Part shown: positions 8,084 to 18,321 of the stretch, one piece after another | Numbering within the stretch: position 1 is the stretch's first letter | How the letters are laid out: each line of letters opens with the position of its first letter | Assembly (NCBI GenBank): GCA_963850605.1 | Contig: CAWKLX010000007.1 | Coordinates: 434,001 to 498,000 of the forward strand | Length of the DNA: 64,000 nucleotides | Direction: 5' to 3' | Origin: BOG-908 sp963850605 | GTDB lineage: Bacteria; Pseudomonadota; Alphaproteobacteria; Acetobacterales; Acetobacteraceae | Made by a program: the position numbers and the translations under genes | The notes under the pieces: model-generated | Told to the model about the DNA's origin: nothing | What the model saw: only the letters and a program-made list of their open reading frames with translations | The model's database searches: none

Positions 8084-9130
8084 CTAAAAGCCCTTGGTGA
8101 GTTCGGCTTCCTTCAGATCAACCTTTTTGGGAATCAGGTGCAGGGCAACGAAGGTGTCCGCGATATCCTGCTGGCTGGCGATGTTGGCGTCGGTCACGGG
8201 CTGCACGCCGAAGCCGAGTCGGCTAACCGACTGACGGACGGCAACCGGGTCCATGCCCATGGCGGGGGCGAGCAGGCGAACCACGTCCTCCCGATGCGCG
8301 GCGCCATAGGCGTCGGTCTCCTTCAGATCGGCCATCGCCACGCGTATGATGTCCGGGCTAGCGGCGATGAAGTCGCGGTTGCCGAACACAAACTGTCGAT
8401 TTTCGTCGATGACGCGGCCGTCCGGTCCCACCCCGTCGCTGACCACGCGTATCTTCATGGCGGCCTGTTCGGCGGAATAGTATGGGTCCCATATCGCCCA
8501 GGCATCCACGCTGCCGTTCTCGAACGCCGGGCGCGCGTCCGACGGCTTGAGGAACACCGATGTCACATCGGCCGGGGTCAGGCCGCCGGCTGCCAGTACG
8601 CGCACCAGCAGATTGTGCACGTTGGACCCTTTGTTCAGCGCGATCCTCTTGCCGCGCAAATCGGCGATGCTGTGGATCGGCGAAGCCTCTGGCACGATCA
8701 CCGCCTCGCCATGCGGGCTGGCGGGCTCCACGCCGATATAGGCGAGCGGCACGCCCGCCGCCTGGCCGAAGATCGGCGGGGCGTCGCCCGCGGTGCCATA
8801 ATCGATGCTGTCGGCACCCATGGCCTCCAGCAGCGCGGGGCCGCCCAGGAACTCGGTCCAGGTGACGTGCACGTGCAACGGCGCCAGTTTCTTTTCCAGC
8901 GTGCCGCGAGCTTTCTCGAACACCAGCGTGCCGTATTTCTGGTAGCCGATGCGGATCGTGCGTTCCTGCTGTGCTTGGGCCAAGCCCGAGAACAGCAATA
9001 AGAAAGCAAGGACTTCTTTTCTGAAGCAAAGAAGCAGAAGATTCCTGTCAGTGGGCGCGCGCCAGACTGACAGACGTTGTTTGGTCCTTTGTTTCAAAAA
9101 AGGACTGCTTGCCTTCTCTGCGCCCACCAC
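8084..9130 (-). CDS. ssuA: Aliphatic sulfonate ABC transporter substrate-binding protein SsuA (N-terminus disrupted by a repeat)
   Basis: SsuA is the periplasmic binding protein of the sulfonate importer. The mature part begins near ERTIRIGYQKYGTLVF and includes WTEFLGGPALLEAM, DYGTAGDAPPIFGQAAG and DAWAIWDPYYS, as in SsuA. The hydrophobic stretch LAFLLLFSGLAQAQ looks like the end of a signal peptide. No ATG lies in front of it, and the open frame instead runs back through the hairpin repeat at 9006-9112 to a GTG at 9130. About 38 N-terminal residues are therefore encoded by the repeat. The true start could be this GTG or a TTG next to the hydrophobic core. Confidence 0.88.
   Translation of the reverse strand: MVGAEKASSPFLKQRTKQRLSVWRAPTDRNLLLLCFRKEVLAFLLLFSGLAQAQQERTIRIGYQKYGTLVFEKARGTLEKKLAPLHVHVTWTEFLGGPALLEAMGADSIDYGTAGDAPPIFGQAAGVPLAYIGVEPASPHGEAVIVPEASPIHSIADLRGKRIALNKGSNVHNLLVRVLAAGGLTPADVTSVFLKPSDARPAFENGSVDAWAIWDPYYSAEQAAMKIRVVSDGVGPDGRVIDENRQFVFGNRDFIAASPDIIRVAMADLKETDAYGAAHREDVVRLLAPAMGMDPVAVRQSVSRLGFGVQPVTDANIASQQDIADTFVALHLIPKKVDLKEAELTKGF
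9006..9112. repeat. Two-hairpin intergenic repeat, copy A
   Basis: The element is bounded by GCAAG and CTTGC. It holds an outer hairpin with CTTCTTT/AAAGAAG arms (9013-9034), a central palindrome with CTGTCAGT/ACTGACAG arms (about 9045-9073) and a TCCTTT/AAAGGA hairpin near 9085-9105. It matches copies B-E in this window in order and spacing. This copy covers the start region of ssuA. Confidence 0.8.
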
Positions 9131-9154
9131 ACGCCTCCGCGCTCACCCGCCATG

Positions 9155-9181
9155 TGTATCCTATTCCCCGAGTAGGACACA
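9155..9181. promoter_or_regulatory. Inverted repeat upstream of ssuA, candidate operator
   Basis: Nine-base arms, TGTATCCTA and TAGGACACA, pair with one mismatch around a nine-base loop. The site lies about 25 bases upstream of the furthest ssuA start and 12 bases beyond the stop of the GT4 gene. It could be an operator for the sulfur-starvation operon or a weak terminator. No T-tract follows on the reverse strand, so an operator seems slightly more likely. Confidence 0.3.
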
Positions 9182-9192
9182 AGCGCGAACGC

Positions 9193-10513
9193 TCAGGCCG
9201 GCGTCTTGCTCCGCCGGCGTGGCGCGCGGGCCAGTTCCGGGGTGCTTGGCGGGGCCACCAGCCGGTCGAAGCAGGCGAGGTAGTCGCGCGCCATCGTGGT
9301 CTGGTCCGATACCTCCGGCAGACCCGAGCAAAGCGCCTTGTACAGCACGTCGTCGGCGGCCTCCGCCATCGCGCGCGCCAGGTCGGCAGGGTCGCCCAGG
9401 CGAAAATGCAGGCCGGCGAGCCGGTTGGGCACCTTCTCCGCCATGCCGCCAATGCCGGTGCAGATCACCGGCCGGCCAGCCGCGAACGCTTCCTGGATGA
9501 CCACCGGGGAGTTCTCCCACCACGTGCTCGGCACCACCACGTAGTCGCAGGCCAGCATCAATTTCCTGACATCGGCATTGTCGTAAGGGCCCGAGTAGCT
9601 GGCGAAACCGTGAGTGGCGAAGGTTTGCGAAAAACGCGCTTCGAAGGCCGGCGTCCTGGCCGATCAGGTTGCCGTGCACGCGTATGCGGACGCGCTGACC
9701 GATATCAGGGCGGCGGGCCAGAAGGTCGATCGTGTCCAGCAGCGTGTCGATACCCTTGAAGGGCGTGATCTGGCCGAAATAGCCGAACACCCAAGGCCGG
9801 CCCTCGACACTGCCGCGGGCGCGCTCGTCGCGCTTCTCGACCGCGCGCAGGCCGTTCTCGATGACCACGAACTTCTCGCGCGGCAGACCCCAGGCGATCA
9901 TGCGGTCGGCCAGGAAGTGACTGGGAGAAATGAAACCGGCGGCCGGCAGCAGAGCGGACTGGATGAGCGCGCGCCGTGCCGTGAATTGCGCGCGGCTGTG
10001 CTCGGGAAAGCAAGCGGCGCAAGCGACCGGCGTGGCCATCTGGCATAGGCGCCGTGCGGGACGCGTGACCATCTGGCCGTGATGCGCGCAGATCGCCAGA
10101 AATTCGTGAAGCGTGACCGTGAACGGGATGTCCGTCTCGGCCGACAACGCCCGCAGCGAGTTCACGCCGACCTGCAGGAAATGATGAAAATTGACCAACC
10201 GCGCATCCTGGCCGACCAGGATCGTCTTCAACTGGCGCCACACGTCGGCGCTGGAGAGCTGGTAGTAGTGGTCGTACCGCGACTGGTCGGTGATGACGGC
10301 GAATTCCCGGTCCGATCCCAGCAGCAGTTTGTGCCGATCGGCGGACGGGCACATCCCGACGAAGATCGCGTCCTTACCGATGCGCTGCAGCCCCTCGAAA
10401 AGGCTGTACGCCGCTATTTCGGCGCCGCCCTTGCTGATCGAGGGATGCGTATGGGCGACAATGGCGAGAGGCCCGCCGCGCCCCGGCGCGCTCGGCCCGG
10501 TGTGCTTGGCCAC
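9193..10513 (-). CDS. Glycosyltransferase family 4 protein (frameshift at about 9646)
   Basis: This is a cytosolic GT-B sugar transferase. The N-terminal domain has THPSISKGGAEIAAYSLFEGL, the donor-side loop typical of GT4. The C-terminal domain starts at VFGYFGQITPFKGIDTLLD and, in the second frame, continues with ACDYVVVPSTWWENSPVVIQ and GRPVICTGIGGMAE, the GT4 nucleotide-sugar site with the E-x7-E pattern. The frames join where GQDAG should be followed by FEARFSQTF; one surplus base near 9646 accounts for the break. The start is a GTG at 10513, 15 bases from the upstream gene. The full-length product is about 440 residues. Glycan target unknown. Confidence 0.82.
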
Positions 10514-10528
10514 CAGTACTATCCGGCA

Positions 10529-12604
10529 TCAGGCCGATCCTGCCTGCGCGTGGGCGTAGCGCGCGTAGACCGCCTCGTTGACGGCCTCGGTTATCCGGTT
10601 CGGCCGAAGCGACCGGGTCAGGAACGTTGCGTCAGGGTGCACCGTTTTTGGGGCATCCGCGCGCATCAATCCGTTATCCTTGTGAAAGCCCCCCATGAAG
10701 GCAGGCGCGGTTCGCGCCCAGCGCGCGAAATGTCCGGTGGACCAGGCGAAGCAGCGCGCGGTGGCGCCATCGGCGGGCGTGCGCCGCTCGAAGCCGTCGG
10801 CCTCCGCGCCGAAGAACACCAGGTCGGTGGCGCCCTGGGCCAATGCCTGGGACACCCGTGTCCAACCCGCGGGTTTGAGGAACACGCCGCCCGCCATGAA
10901 CATGAACCGGCTCGCCCCGAGCTCACGCAAGATGGGGGGCAGCAGGTCGAACACCTGGTCGGCGTCGTCGACGACGAGCAGGCTGCTGACTACCCCGTGC
11001 ACCGCGCCGTGCACGGCCTGGAACTCCCGAAACAGCCACAGCGCATCGGACCGGTTGGCCTGCGCCGACGCGACGAATGCCAGCGCTTCAAGCCCCAGGC
11101 CCGCCCGGCACTGCTGCGCCAGCTCTTCGAACAACAGGAACATGTCGCATCGATCGGCCGGCAGCACGGCCACCAGCACACGCCGGCTGGGCGCGATGCT
11201 GATCGGGACGGGCGGGTTCATCGACGCGCGCTCAGCGCGTATGGCGGCCTCGGCGAAAGCCGGAAAGAACGCCTCGTCCTGCAGCGCGGGAAAGAATTTC
11301 TGGGCGTCCTCGACGGAGGCGGAATGGCCCAGCCGCCGGAAGGCGCGCGCCGCCACAGGAAAATTGGCGGAGTCGCCACCCTCGAAGACCACCTTCAGCA
11401 CCGGCTCGGCGAAATCCTGCGGCTCGGCGCCACCGGCAAACAGCCCCACGAACCCGGCCCGCCGCACCAGCCGCTCGCTTCCCGGAAAGGCATCGAGCAA
11501 GTCGGGCCTGGCCTTCCAGTAAAGCGCCTCGGGCCGCGCCGTCATGACCGCTCCGCCGACACGCAATCGCAGGCCGGCCACCCGCTTGACCGGGCTCAGC
11601 ACCCAGCCCTCGGCCAGGCAGCCCAGGCCCGGCACAAGTACCACGCAATCGATCGAGGTCTCGGTTGCATACCAGTTGTCCGAGCCGCGGGTGGAGACCC
11701 ACACGTCGGACGCCGCCATCATCCGCTGCAACACGGTCACCCGGCCGTCGCCCAGGCACCTGTCGCGAATACCTTCGTATTCAGCCAGCAACTCGCCCGA
11801 GGTGATGATACGCAGCGGGTCGTGGGACCGCAGGTGGAAACGGCCGCCAGCGCCGAAGAACACCAGCAATTCGCTGCTGGCGCTGCTAGGCCGCCAGTCC
11901 GACGCGATCAGCCCCACCACGCCGCAGCAATCCGACGGCAGATCGTCGCGAGCATAGCTCATGACGGCGATCGCCGCCGGATGGCGCCTGCGCTCCTGAA
12001 CCACGGCGCTGAATTCTTGAACGTGGCCGCGACGGGTCCAACCCATGAACCAGACCTGGCCCGCCGGATCCACGGCCAGGGTTTCCACATAGCCTTGCAG
12101 TCCCTCCGGCGAGGGGCGCAGCGGCTGACCGGCCATGTGCGTCGCACTTGCCCGGAGCTGCTCGAGCAGCAATCTCAGATCGCTGCCGGCATCGTCCACA
12201 GCGGGCGCCGAATCCGCCTGTTGGCTGGCGATCAGCTCGCCACCGGTTTTCGGTGCCTCGGCGCTGGACAGGAGATGGCCGGTGGACGCGATACGCACCG
12301 CGAGCGTGTGCGTGGGGTCCTCCAGAAAATCCGACAAAGTCAGCATCACAGACGCGTCGAACGCGAAGCCGGCGCGCGTGGGACGGCCCAGTTGGGCGGA
12401 GATGTCCTCGCGTTCGGTGGAGGCGAATGTTTCAGCGACCAGATGTGGGCCGATGCACAATTGCAGCAGCACCGGCTCGGACGGATTGGCCAGGTTCACC
12501 GCCCAGCCGCGCACACCCTGCACGCCATCGATCAGGTCGATAAAGCCGCTATGGGAGGTGGGCCCGGAACCGTCGAGCGCAGTGCCGATCAGGGGTGGGC
12601 TCAA
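10529..12604 (-). CDS. Unknown protein with one GWA module and a GT-A-like C-terminal region
   Basis: This 691-residue protein was not assigned to a named family. Near residue 30 it has one copy of the module repeated in the neighbouring giant glycosyltransferase: RGWAVN, then a beta-rich stretch, TEREDI and GFAFDAS. The middle (170-420) reads as a folded domain with no recognised motif. The C-terminus (about 470-680) includes SRFMFMAGGVFLKPAGW, which resembles the acceptor-side motif LFLNDDV-x-PGW of GT2 enzymes but lacks the acidic pair. No signal peptide is seen. It is 45 bases downstream of the giant GT and 15 bases upstream of the GT4 gene. A role in the same glycan pathway is inferred. 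Confidence 0.6.
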   Translation of the reverse strand: MSPPLIGTALDGSGPTSHSGFIDLIDGVQGVRGWAVNLANPSEPVLLQLCIGPHLVAETFASTEREDISAQLGRPTRAGFAFDASVMLTLSDFLEDPTHTLAVRIASTGHLLSSAEAPKTGGELIASQQADSAPAVDDAGSDLRLLLEQLRASATHMAGQPLRPSPEGLQGYVETLAVDPAGQVWFMGWTRRGHVQEFSAVVQERRRHPAAIAVMSYARDDLPSDCCGVVGLIASDWRPSSASSELLVFFGAGGRFHLRSHDPLRIITSGELLAEYEGIRDRCLGDGRVTVLQRMMAASDVWVSTRGSDNWYATETSIDCVVLVPGLGCLAEGWVLSPVKRVAGLRLRVGGAVMTARPEALYWKARPDLLDAFPGSERLVRRAGFVGLFAGGAEPQDFAEPVLKVVFEGGDSANFPVAARAFRRLGHSASVEDAQKFFPALQDEAFFPAFAEAAIRAERASMNPPVPISIAPSRRVLVAVLPADRCDMFLLFEELAQQCRAGLGLEALAFVASAQANRSDALWLFREFQAVHGAVHGVVSSLLVVDDADQVFDLLPPILRELGASRFMFMAGGVFLKPAGWTRVSQALAQGATDLVFFGAEADGFERRTPADGATARCFAWSTGHFARWARTAPAFMGGFHKDNGLMRADAPKTVHPDATFLTRSLRPNRITEAVNEAVYARYAHAQAGSA

Positions 12605-12649
12605 ATATCAGTCTCCGTAGCGAGGGCCTGCGCCCCCGAACACCTAGCA

Positions 12650-15600
12650 TTAGCGAAGGCCGCGTGCCAGCGCGACCGGCTCAGGGCGCCGGCTTTCTAC
12701 CCCGTTTGGCTGGCGGTGGCGCATTGACCGGCGGCGCAACGGGCGGCTCAGAAAGGGCCGGCACGCTTCGAAAACCTGGGCCGGCAGCAACCCCGTCAGG
12801 CAGGCGAGATCGCGCGGGCAGTCGGACGCGAATTCCAGGTAGCACGGGCCGCAGATCATGCGCCGGCGGAGCGCCAGGGCCTGTGGGCCGAGCGGCGCCC
12901 ACTCGGCCGCGTCGACCACGCCGGAGTGGATGCCGACCGCCGGAATGCCGAGCGACGCGGCCAGATGCTGCGGGCCACTGTTATTGCCTACAAACAGCGC
13001 GCAAGCCTGGATGACTGCCGGCAGTTGGTTCAGATCGACGCGGCCGGCCAGCGATTCCGCCGTGCCCGGCTCGCTGATCCGGCGCAGCACCTCTTCGGCG
13101 ATCGGCGCCTCGCCGGCGCCGCCGATGAGCACGGCCCGAAACCCCTCGGCCACGAACAGATCGATCAGGGCGGCAAAATGCCCGGGCGGCCATTGACGCA
13201 CGGGGTTACCCACGCCCGGGTGCACGCAAACCAGCCGGTGATTTCTAAAATCCGCCGGCAGGGCGGCCAGCGCCGGAACGCGCGTGGTGGGCTCGGCGCG
13301 TAACGCGCTGGCCGGCTGGCCGCCACAGGCGGCGGCGGCGGCCTCGACCAAGTCGACCAGGCGCTCCGAAATGTGCGCGCGCTTGGGTGTCAGCTTGCGG
13401 TCGCCCTCCCACACCAGGGCCACGTCCAGGAACCCGAACTTTTCCTCGCGATCATAGCCCACCAGAAATTTGGCGCCGGTGTGCGGCAGCACCGCGCGCG
13501 TTTCCGGCTGCATGCGCAGGTCGATCGCCATATCATATGCCGTGGGCGCCAGACGCGCGTGCAGGGCACGATACTCGGCGTCGCCCACCGCCTTCTGACC
13601 CTCGCCGGATTTGGCATGAAAGAACTCGAATACGGCGATATCCGACACGACCGGTTCAAGCCGCGCCAACTCCGCCGAGGCGGCTGGCGCCAGCAGGTCG
13701 ATGCGGGCCTGGGGAAACCGCGCGGCCAGACGGTGCAGCGCGGGCAGCGCGGTCAGGAAATCGCCGATATGGTCGAGCTTGACGACCAGGATGCGCTTGA
13801 CGTCGGCGATATCCGGCCCGCGGCGCCCCACATGCAGCGCCTCCACTGGCTCCGGGTCCGGCGCGTAATGGTCTGAATCGGCGCCCAGGCGTGGGTTGCG
13901 GAACGGGTCCCCGCGCTCGAACACCTGGCGCCAGGCGGTGGCGAAGCGGGCCTGGTCGTAGCTGTCCTCCAGCGCCGCCCGGCTCGCCAACTCATGGTGC
14001 ACCAGTGTCGCGTGGGGCGTGTAGATCACCGCCAGCCCCGCCGCCCAGCTCCGCAGGCAGAAATCGAGGTCGTTGTTGACGACGCTATGCGCCTCCTCGA
14101 ACCCGCCCAGCTCGTGGAACACGGAGGCGCGCACCATCTGGCACGCACCTGTCACCGCCATCATCTCGCGCGCCACCGCCGCAAGCCCGAATGGCCCGGG
14201 TGCGTCCGCCTCGGCGAAGCGGAAGGCGTGGCGGGCGTGGGTCCGCGCCAGGTATTGACCACCGTGCTGCACCTTGCCGTCCGGATAGAGCAGGCGGGCA
14301 CCGACCACGCCCACGTCCGGCCGTTGCGCGTGCTCGAGCATCGCCTCCAGCCAACCGGGATCGCGCGCCTCGATGTCGTCATTGAGGAACAGCAGGTATT
14401 TTCCGCGTGCCGCGGCGGCGCCCATATTGTTGGCGCGAGACCAGTTGAACGGACCCGGTGCGTCCACGACCGCGTCCGCATTGGCCGCCAGCCAAATGCG
14501 GCTTTCCGTGTCGTGCTCAGGAATGTTGCTGACCGCCACGACCTCGACGGTCGCACCATCGGCGCGGGCGGGTGCGGTCGTAGCGCGAATGGTTTCGATC
14601 GCGGTCCGCAGCAGGCCGCGTGCCGCGCAGGTCGGCATGATGATCGAGACTTGCGGAACCAGGGCTTGGCGTTTCTTTGGCGTCGTCCGAACGTCCGCCC
14701 GGCGCCGCACGCGCCAGGTAGCCGGCACGGTTCCGGCCTCGACGGAAGCGTCCACCCCGCGTCGTTCCAGGCACGCGGCCAGTGCCTGACGTTCTGCGTC
14801 GGGCGTATCGCCCCCCGCATCGCGACGGCACAGCACGCGCGCCACGTGGCCGATGCTGCCCGCATGTTCGGCCAGCCGCAGCGCCGCGTCATATTCCGAC
14901 GTGGCCCCGCCCGAGCCCAGTAGCCCGGCGCGCTCGGCCACCTCGCCCTGCGCGATCCAGGGACGGCCGACATAGTTGGTGGCCAGTAACAGGTCCGGCG
15001 ACCAGCCCGGTTTCAGCGCTGGCTGCAGGCGCCCCTGCGACGGGTCGGGCCGCAGCTCATCGGCGTAGATGAGCCCGGCTTCCGGCTGTACCAGCCGCTT
15101 CCACCGCCAGCACCAGCAGCGCATCGGCACCCAGAACGTCACCAGCGCGCAGGTGCATGATGTAGCCGGGGCGGCGGACCGGCCCCACATCTTGACCGCC
15201 CCCGCCGGAATGTCTCACGCTCCCGATAATGGCCGTCCAGTCCGGATACGCCTGAGCGTTCAGGCTTGCCAGCGTTACCTGGACCGCGACCCCGGAGACG
15301 GCGTGATCAAGAATTGTCACCTCGATCCGCGGTCGGCAGCCATGCCGCTCAAGCATGCGCGTGCAAAAAGCCACCTCCGCCGGGGGAATTTTCGCCCTTA
15401 TGTCGCAGCCGGGTGGCAGCGCGTCATATGGATCGACCGTGAGCCAGAACGACCGCTCGGCATGCTCGGGCGGGTCGCGCCCGGCTGCCTGAAGCGCGAT
15501 GGCGGCAACCCGAATTCGATGGCGACCTGGCGCCAGCGTGCCGGGGGGCAGGACGAGCGCATAGCCCGACAGCAGTGATCCCGCATAGTCGGCGAACGTG

Positions 15601-17402
15601 GCGCCGATATCCTCGCGGCGCATGCCGAGATGCGCCTGTCCGAGCAATGTCTCGTCGCAATGGACGGACACGCCAGCCACACCCTGTCGCGCAATCGCCC
15701 AGCCGGACACCGTCAGCGCGCCGCGCACTGGTGCTACCGCGGTATCACCTAGCAGCGCCGGATGATCGATTTCGACGCGGATATCGCTCGGGGGCCGGCC
15801 CGGGCTACTATCGCCGGAGACGTCCTGGCCAACGGCCAGCACGTGCTCGATCAGCCGCTCGCCCCGCGTGCCCAGTATCCGCAGGCTCAAACGATGCGGC
15901 GTTGGCCCGGGCGGCTGAGCCAGCGCGTAGGAGAACACGAACCCGGCTTGCCACGCGCCTGGATCGTCCGGAAAGCGGCGGCCGATGTCGGATCGCGGCC
16001 GCCCGGTCAGCGCCGTGCCCAGCAACACGCCGTCGAACTCGATCTCCACCGGCACGGTCCCGCCCGGATCGAGCGCCCAGCCCGACACTTTGAGCATCCC
16101 CGCATCCGATAAGCTCGCCGCATCGCAGGCGCAGCGCATGCCGTCGGCCGCGACGTCAGGATCCGCCGATGATCCGGCACCGGCGGCAGGCAGCGTAAGC
16201 GGCACGATTACCTGACGCGTGCGGTCGCGCGCATCGATTGCCCGAACGCGCACGAAACCGGCGGCGGACATGCTCTCGGGCAGCCTGCGTACCAGGGCGA
16301 AGCCGGACTGGCCCGCATTCGGGTACAGCGGGTGGGCATGCGCGATATCAGGGCGCGGCAGCCCGTGCTGTGCTTCGCCGAAATGTTCGTCGCCGACCAT
16401 GACGGTCAGCCCGCGCAACGCTGCGTGGCTGGCGGCCCAGCCACGCAGCCGCAAGATTCCCCCGGCGTCGACCAGCGCCTCATCCACAGCCAGCCGTATG
16501 GGCCAGGTATCGGGCGCCCCCGCCTCCGACACCGGCTCCGGCGTGTCGGGCGGAGGCAGGGCACGCACGGCCTTGCGGCCCAGCTCACCGCGGACCGTGC
16601 GGACGCTGACGACAAGCTGGCTGGTGGGCGACAGGCGCGCATCGCGAGGGATGCTTGCGGTGAAAGCGAAGCCGCAATGGTCCACATGGCGGAAATGCGG
16701 GAAGCTGCGCGCCACATCGGGTCGCGGCAGGCCGTAGCGGGCGTGGGTCAGCAGCAAGTCGTCCAGATGGACGGCGATTTCGGCCACGTCCGCCGGCGCG
16801 ATCGCCCATCCGGTGCCGTGCACCTCATCACCCGGGGACAGGCGCTCGCCAGGCTTTGGCTGTTCCAGGTGCACAAGAACGAACCCGTCATCTGCCGCGT
16901 GCGCGTCCAGGTCAGGCCCGCCCACGTCACGGCTCGGCGGGTTGGGGAAGCCGGGCGTCTCCACCAACGCACGCAGCCAGCTCCGCCAATCGGGCGCGCC
17001 CCGCAGCAGCTGCTCCCGATCCGCCGGCACGAGAACGAGGCGGAACAACCATTCGAGCTGCTCCCGGCTAGGCGCCAGGGAGGCGTCCTCGTGGGGCAGC
17101 TTACGGTTCGAGGATAGCCGGTCCAGCACGGCGCTCTGAAACTCGCCCGACGCCATCAACGCGCGCAAAAACGACCCCACCGGGCTGGTCTTCGCGTCGG
17201 CGATGACAAACGAGTTCTCAGGGTCGCGCCCCAGCAGAAGCTGGTACCCCATCAGCACGTCCAAATCGGTGCCGCCCGCCTGGGCCGATGCTGTGAAGCT
17301 GAGCGCCGTCGCGGCGGCGAGGCCGCCCCCCTCCCACCCCTGGCGCAGGAAGGCCAGGTCCTCGGGCGTCAGGTCTTCACCCGGTCGAAAACCCGATGCC
17401 AT
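12650..17402 (-). CDS. Giant modular glycosyltransferase: DUF4214-like, four GWA modules, two GT2 domains, GT9 (frameshift at about 15095)
   Basis: The protein is about 1580 residues once one frame change is bridged, where VLAVEA should run into LVQPEAGLIYADELR. From the ATG at 17402, a DUF4214-like stretch (GYQLLLGRDPEN) is followed by four modules of about 120 residues beginning near 195, 318, 437 and 563. Each has GWA, a D/E-x2-LG core, a G-x2-R-x-DI motif and a GF strand. A GT2-like domain follows (about 690-900), then a second GT2 domain (QVSIIMPT, LLFLNDDIEARDPGW). The last part, from about 1200, is GT9 heptosyltransferase-like: ILVVKLDHIGDFLTALPAL and LFVGNNSGPQHLAASLG. The first GT2 lacks a clear DDGS/DxD, so it may be structural. 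A role in surface polysaccharide assembly is inferred. Confidence 0.8.
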
Positions 17403-17572
17403 GCCACCGCTCATATACCGCTACATACGGGCGCCCGGGCGCCCGGCGCAACTCGCGGGTGCAGCGAGACGGTCGGCCGCCCGGGCGGGCTATTGCGACA
17501 ACGGCACCGTCGCCAGAACGCCCGTCGCCTTGGCCGCTTCGCGGTCGTCCATTGCTTGCGAGCTCGATCCCC

Positions 17573-17875
17573 TTACGTAGCCGTCACCCACGGGCGGATA
17601 ATGGAGCTGGAACGAACTTGGTGCCAGCTGCGCCGCCGGTGCAGGCGGGTCAGGGGGGAGACCGACTCGTTCGGGACCGGCGCGGGGGTCGTGCGATCGG
17701 CAACCCGCGTGCCAGCCGCCGGGGGCAGCGGTGCAATCGCCTGCCCGTGCGACATCGCGCGATGGCGGTGTCCATGCGCGTGATGCACCGGTGCGGTAGC
17801 TTCCTGCGCCACCGCTGCGCCCGCGGAGCCAAACAACGCCGCGGCAAACGCCAGGTAAACGATTGGTTGTGACAT
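17573..17875 (-). CDS. Small secreted His/Pro-rich protein
   Basis: The product has about 100 residues with a clear signal peptide (MSQPIVYLAFAAALFGSAG, cleavage after AAVA). The mature part starts with a histidine cluster (HHAHGHRHRAMSHG), then a Pro/Ala-rich stretch and an Arg-rich tail. The ATG at 17875 has a good GGAGTGGA ribosome site. No family was recognised. The histidines suggest metal binding, which is inference. It diverges from the zinc-ribbon membrane protein at 18009. A similar small protein lies at 55418-55699. Confidence 0.6.
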   Translation of the reverse strand: MSQPIVYLAFAAALFGSAGAAVAQEATAPVHHAHGHRHRAMSHGQAIAPLPPAAGTRVADRTTPAPVPNESVSPLTRLHRRRSWHQVRSSSIIRPWVTAT

Positions 17876-18008
17876 CTTCCACTCCTGCCGTGGTCCCTCC
17901 CAACGGAGGATTACAACCGGAAACGGCGCGACCGGCCCGGCGTTGCATATCATCGCAGGGGTAAACGCAGCGTTGCAGCGCCGCTATCAGCAAACCATGT
18001 AGCCGGCC

Positions 18009-18320
18009 ATGACATACGGCGTTGACCAGTGCCGGATTTGCGGCAAGACGATCCGGCCTTCCGACAGCCAAGCGATGGATCGCTATAGGAACAGCCTGCG
18101 CCAAAAGCCGACCATGACGGAGAAGGAGTGGCGCGCCGCCGGCTTCAAGGCTGCACCAACACGCAAGCAGACGTTGAACGCGCTGGATGGAGTCTGCTTC
18201 AGCTGCCAGATGCCGATGGGCCTGAAGATGGTTCCCCTCATGAAACTGTTTCTGCCATTAGTCGGGCTGCTGGTGGCTCTGCTCTTAGCGGTGTTTTTTC
18301 TCGGGTCTGCTTTCAACTGA
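18009..18320 (+). CDS. Small zinc-ribbon membrane protein
   Basis: This 103-residue protein has two Cys pairs, CRIC at residues 8-11 and CFSC at about 63-66, compatible with a zinc ribbon. It has one strongly hydrophobic C-terminal segment (LFLPLVGLLVALLLAVFFLG) that should anchor it in the inner membrane with the ribbon in the cytosol. No known family name is offered. It is divergent from the His-rich secreted protein and convergent with smc. The repeat copy B lies directly after its stop. Confidence 0.6.
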   Translation: MTYGVDQCRICGKTIRPSDSQAMDRYRNSLRQKPTMTEKEWRAAGFKAAPTRKQTLNALDGVCFSCQMPMGLKMVPLMKLFLPLVGLLVALLLAVFFLGSAFN

Positions 18321-18321
18321 A

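Noticed and set aside
10079..12727. Long open frame of 882 codons on the forward strand
   Set aside because: It is antisense to the GT4 and 691-residue genes, has an Arg/Gln/His-rich composition typical of GC-rich shadow frames, and matches no family.
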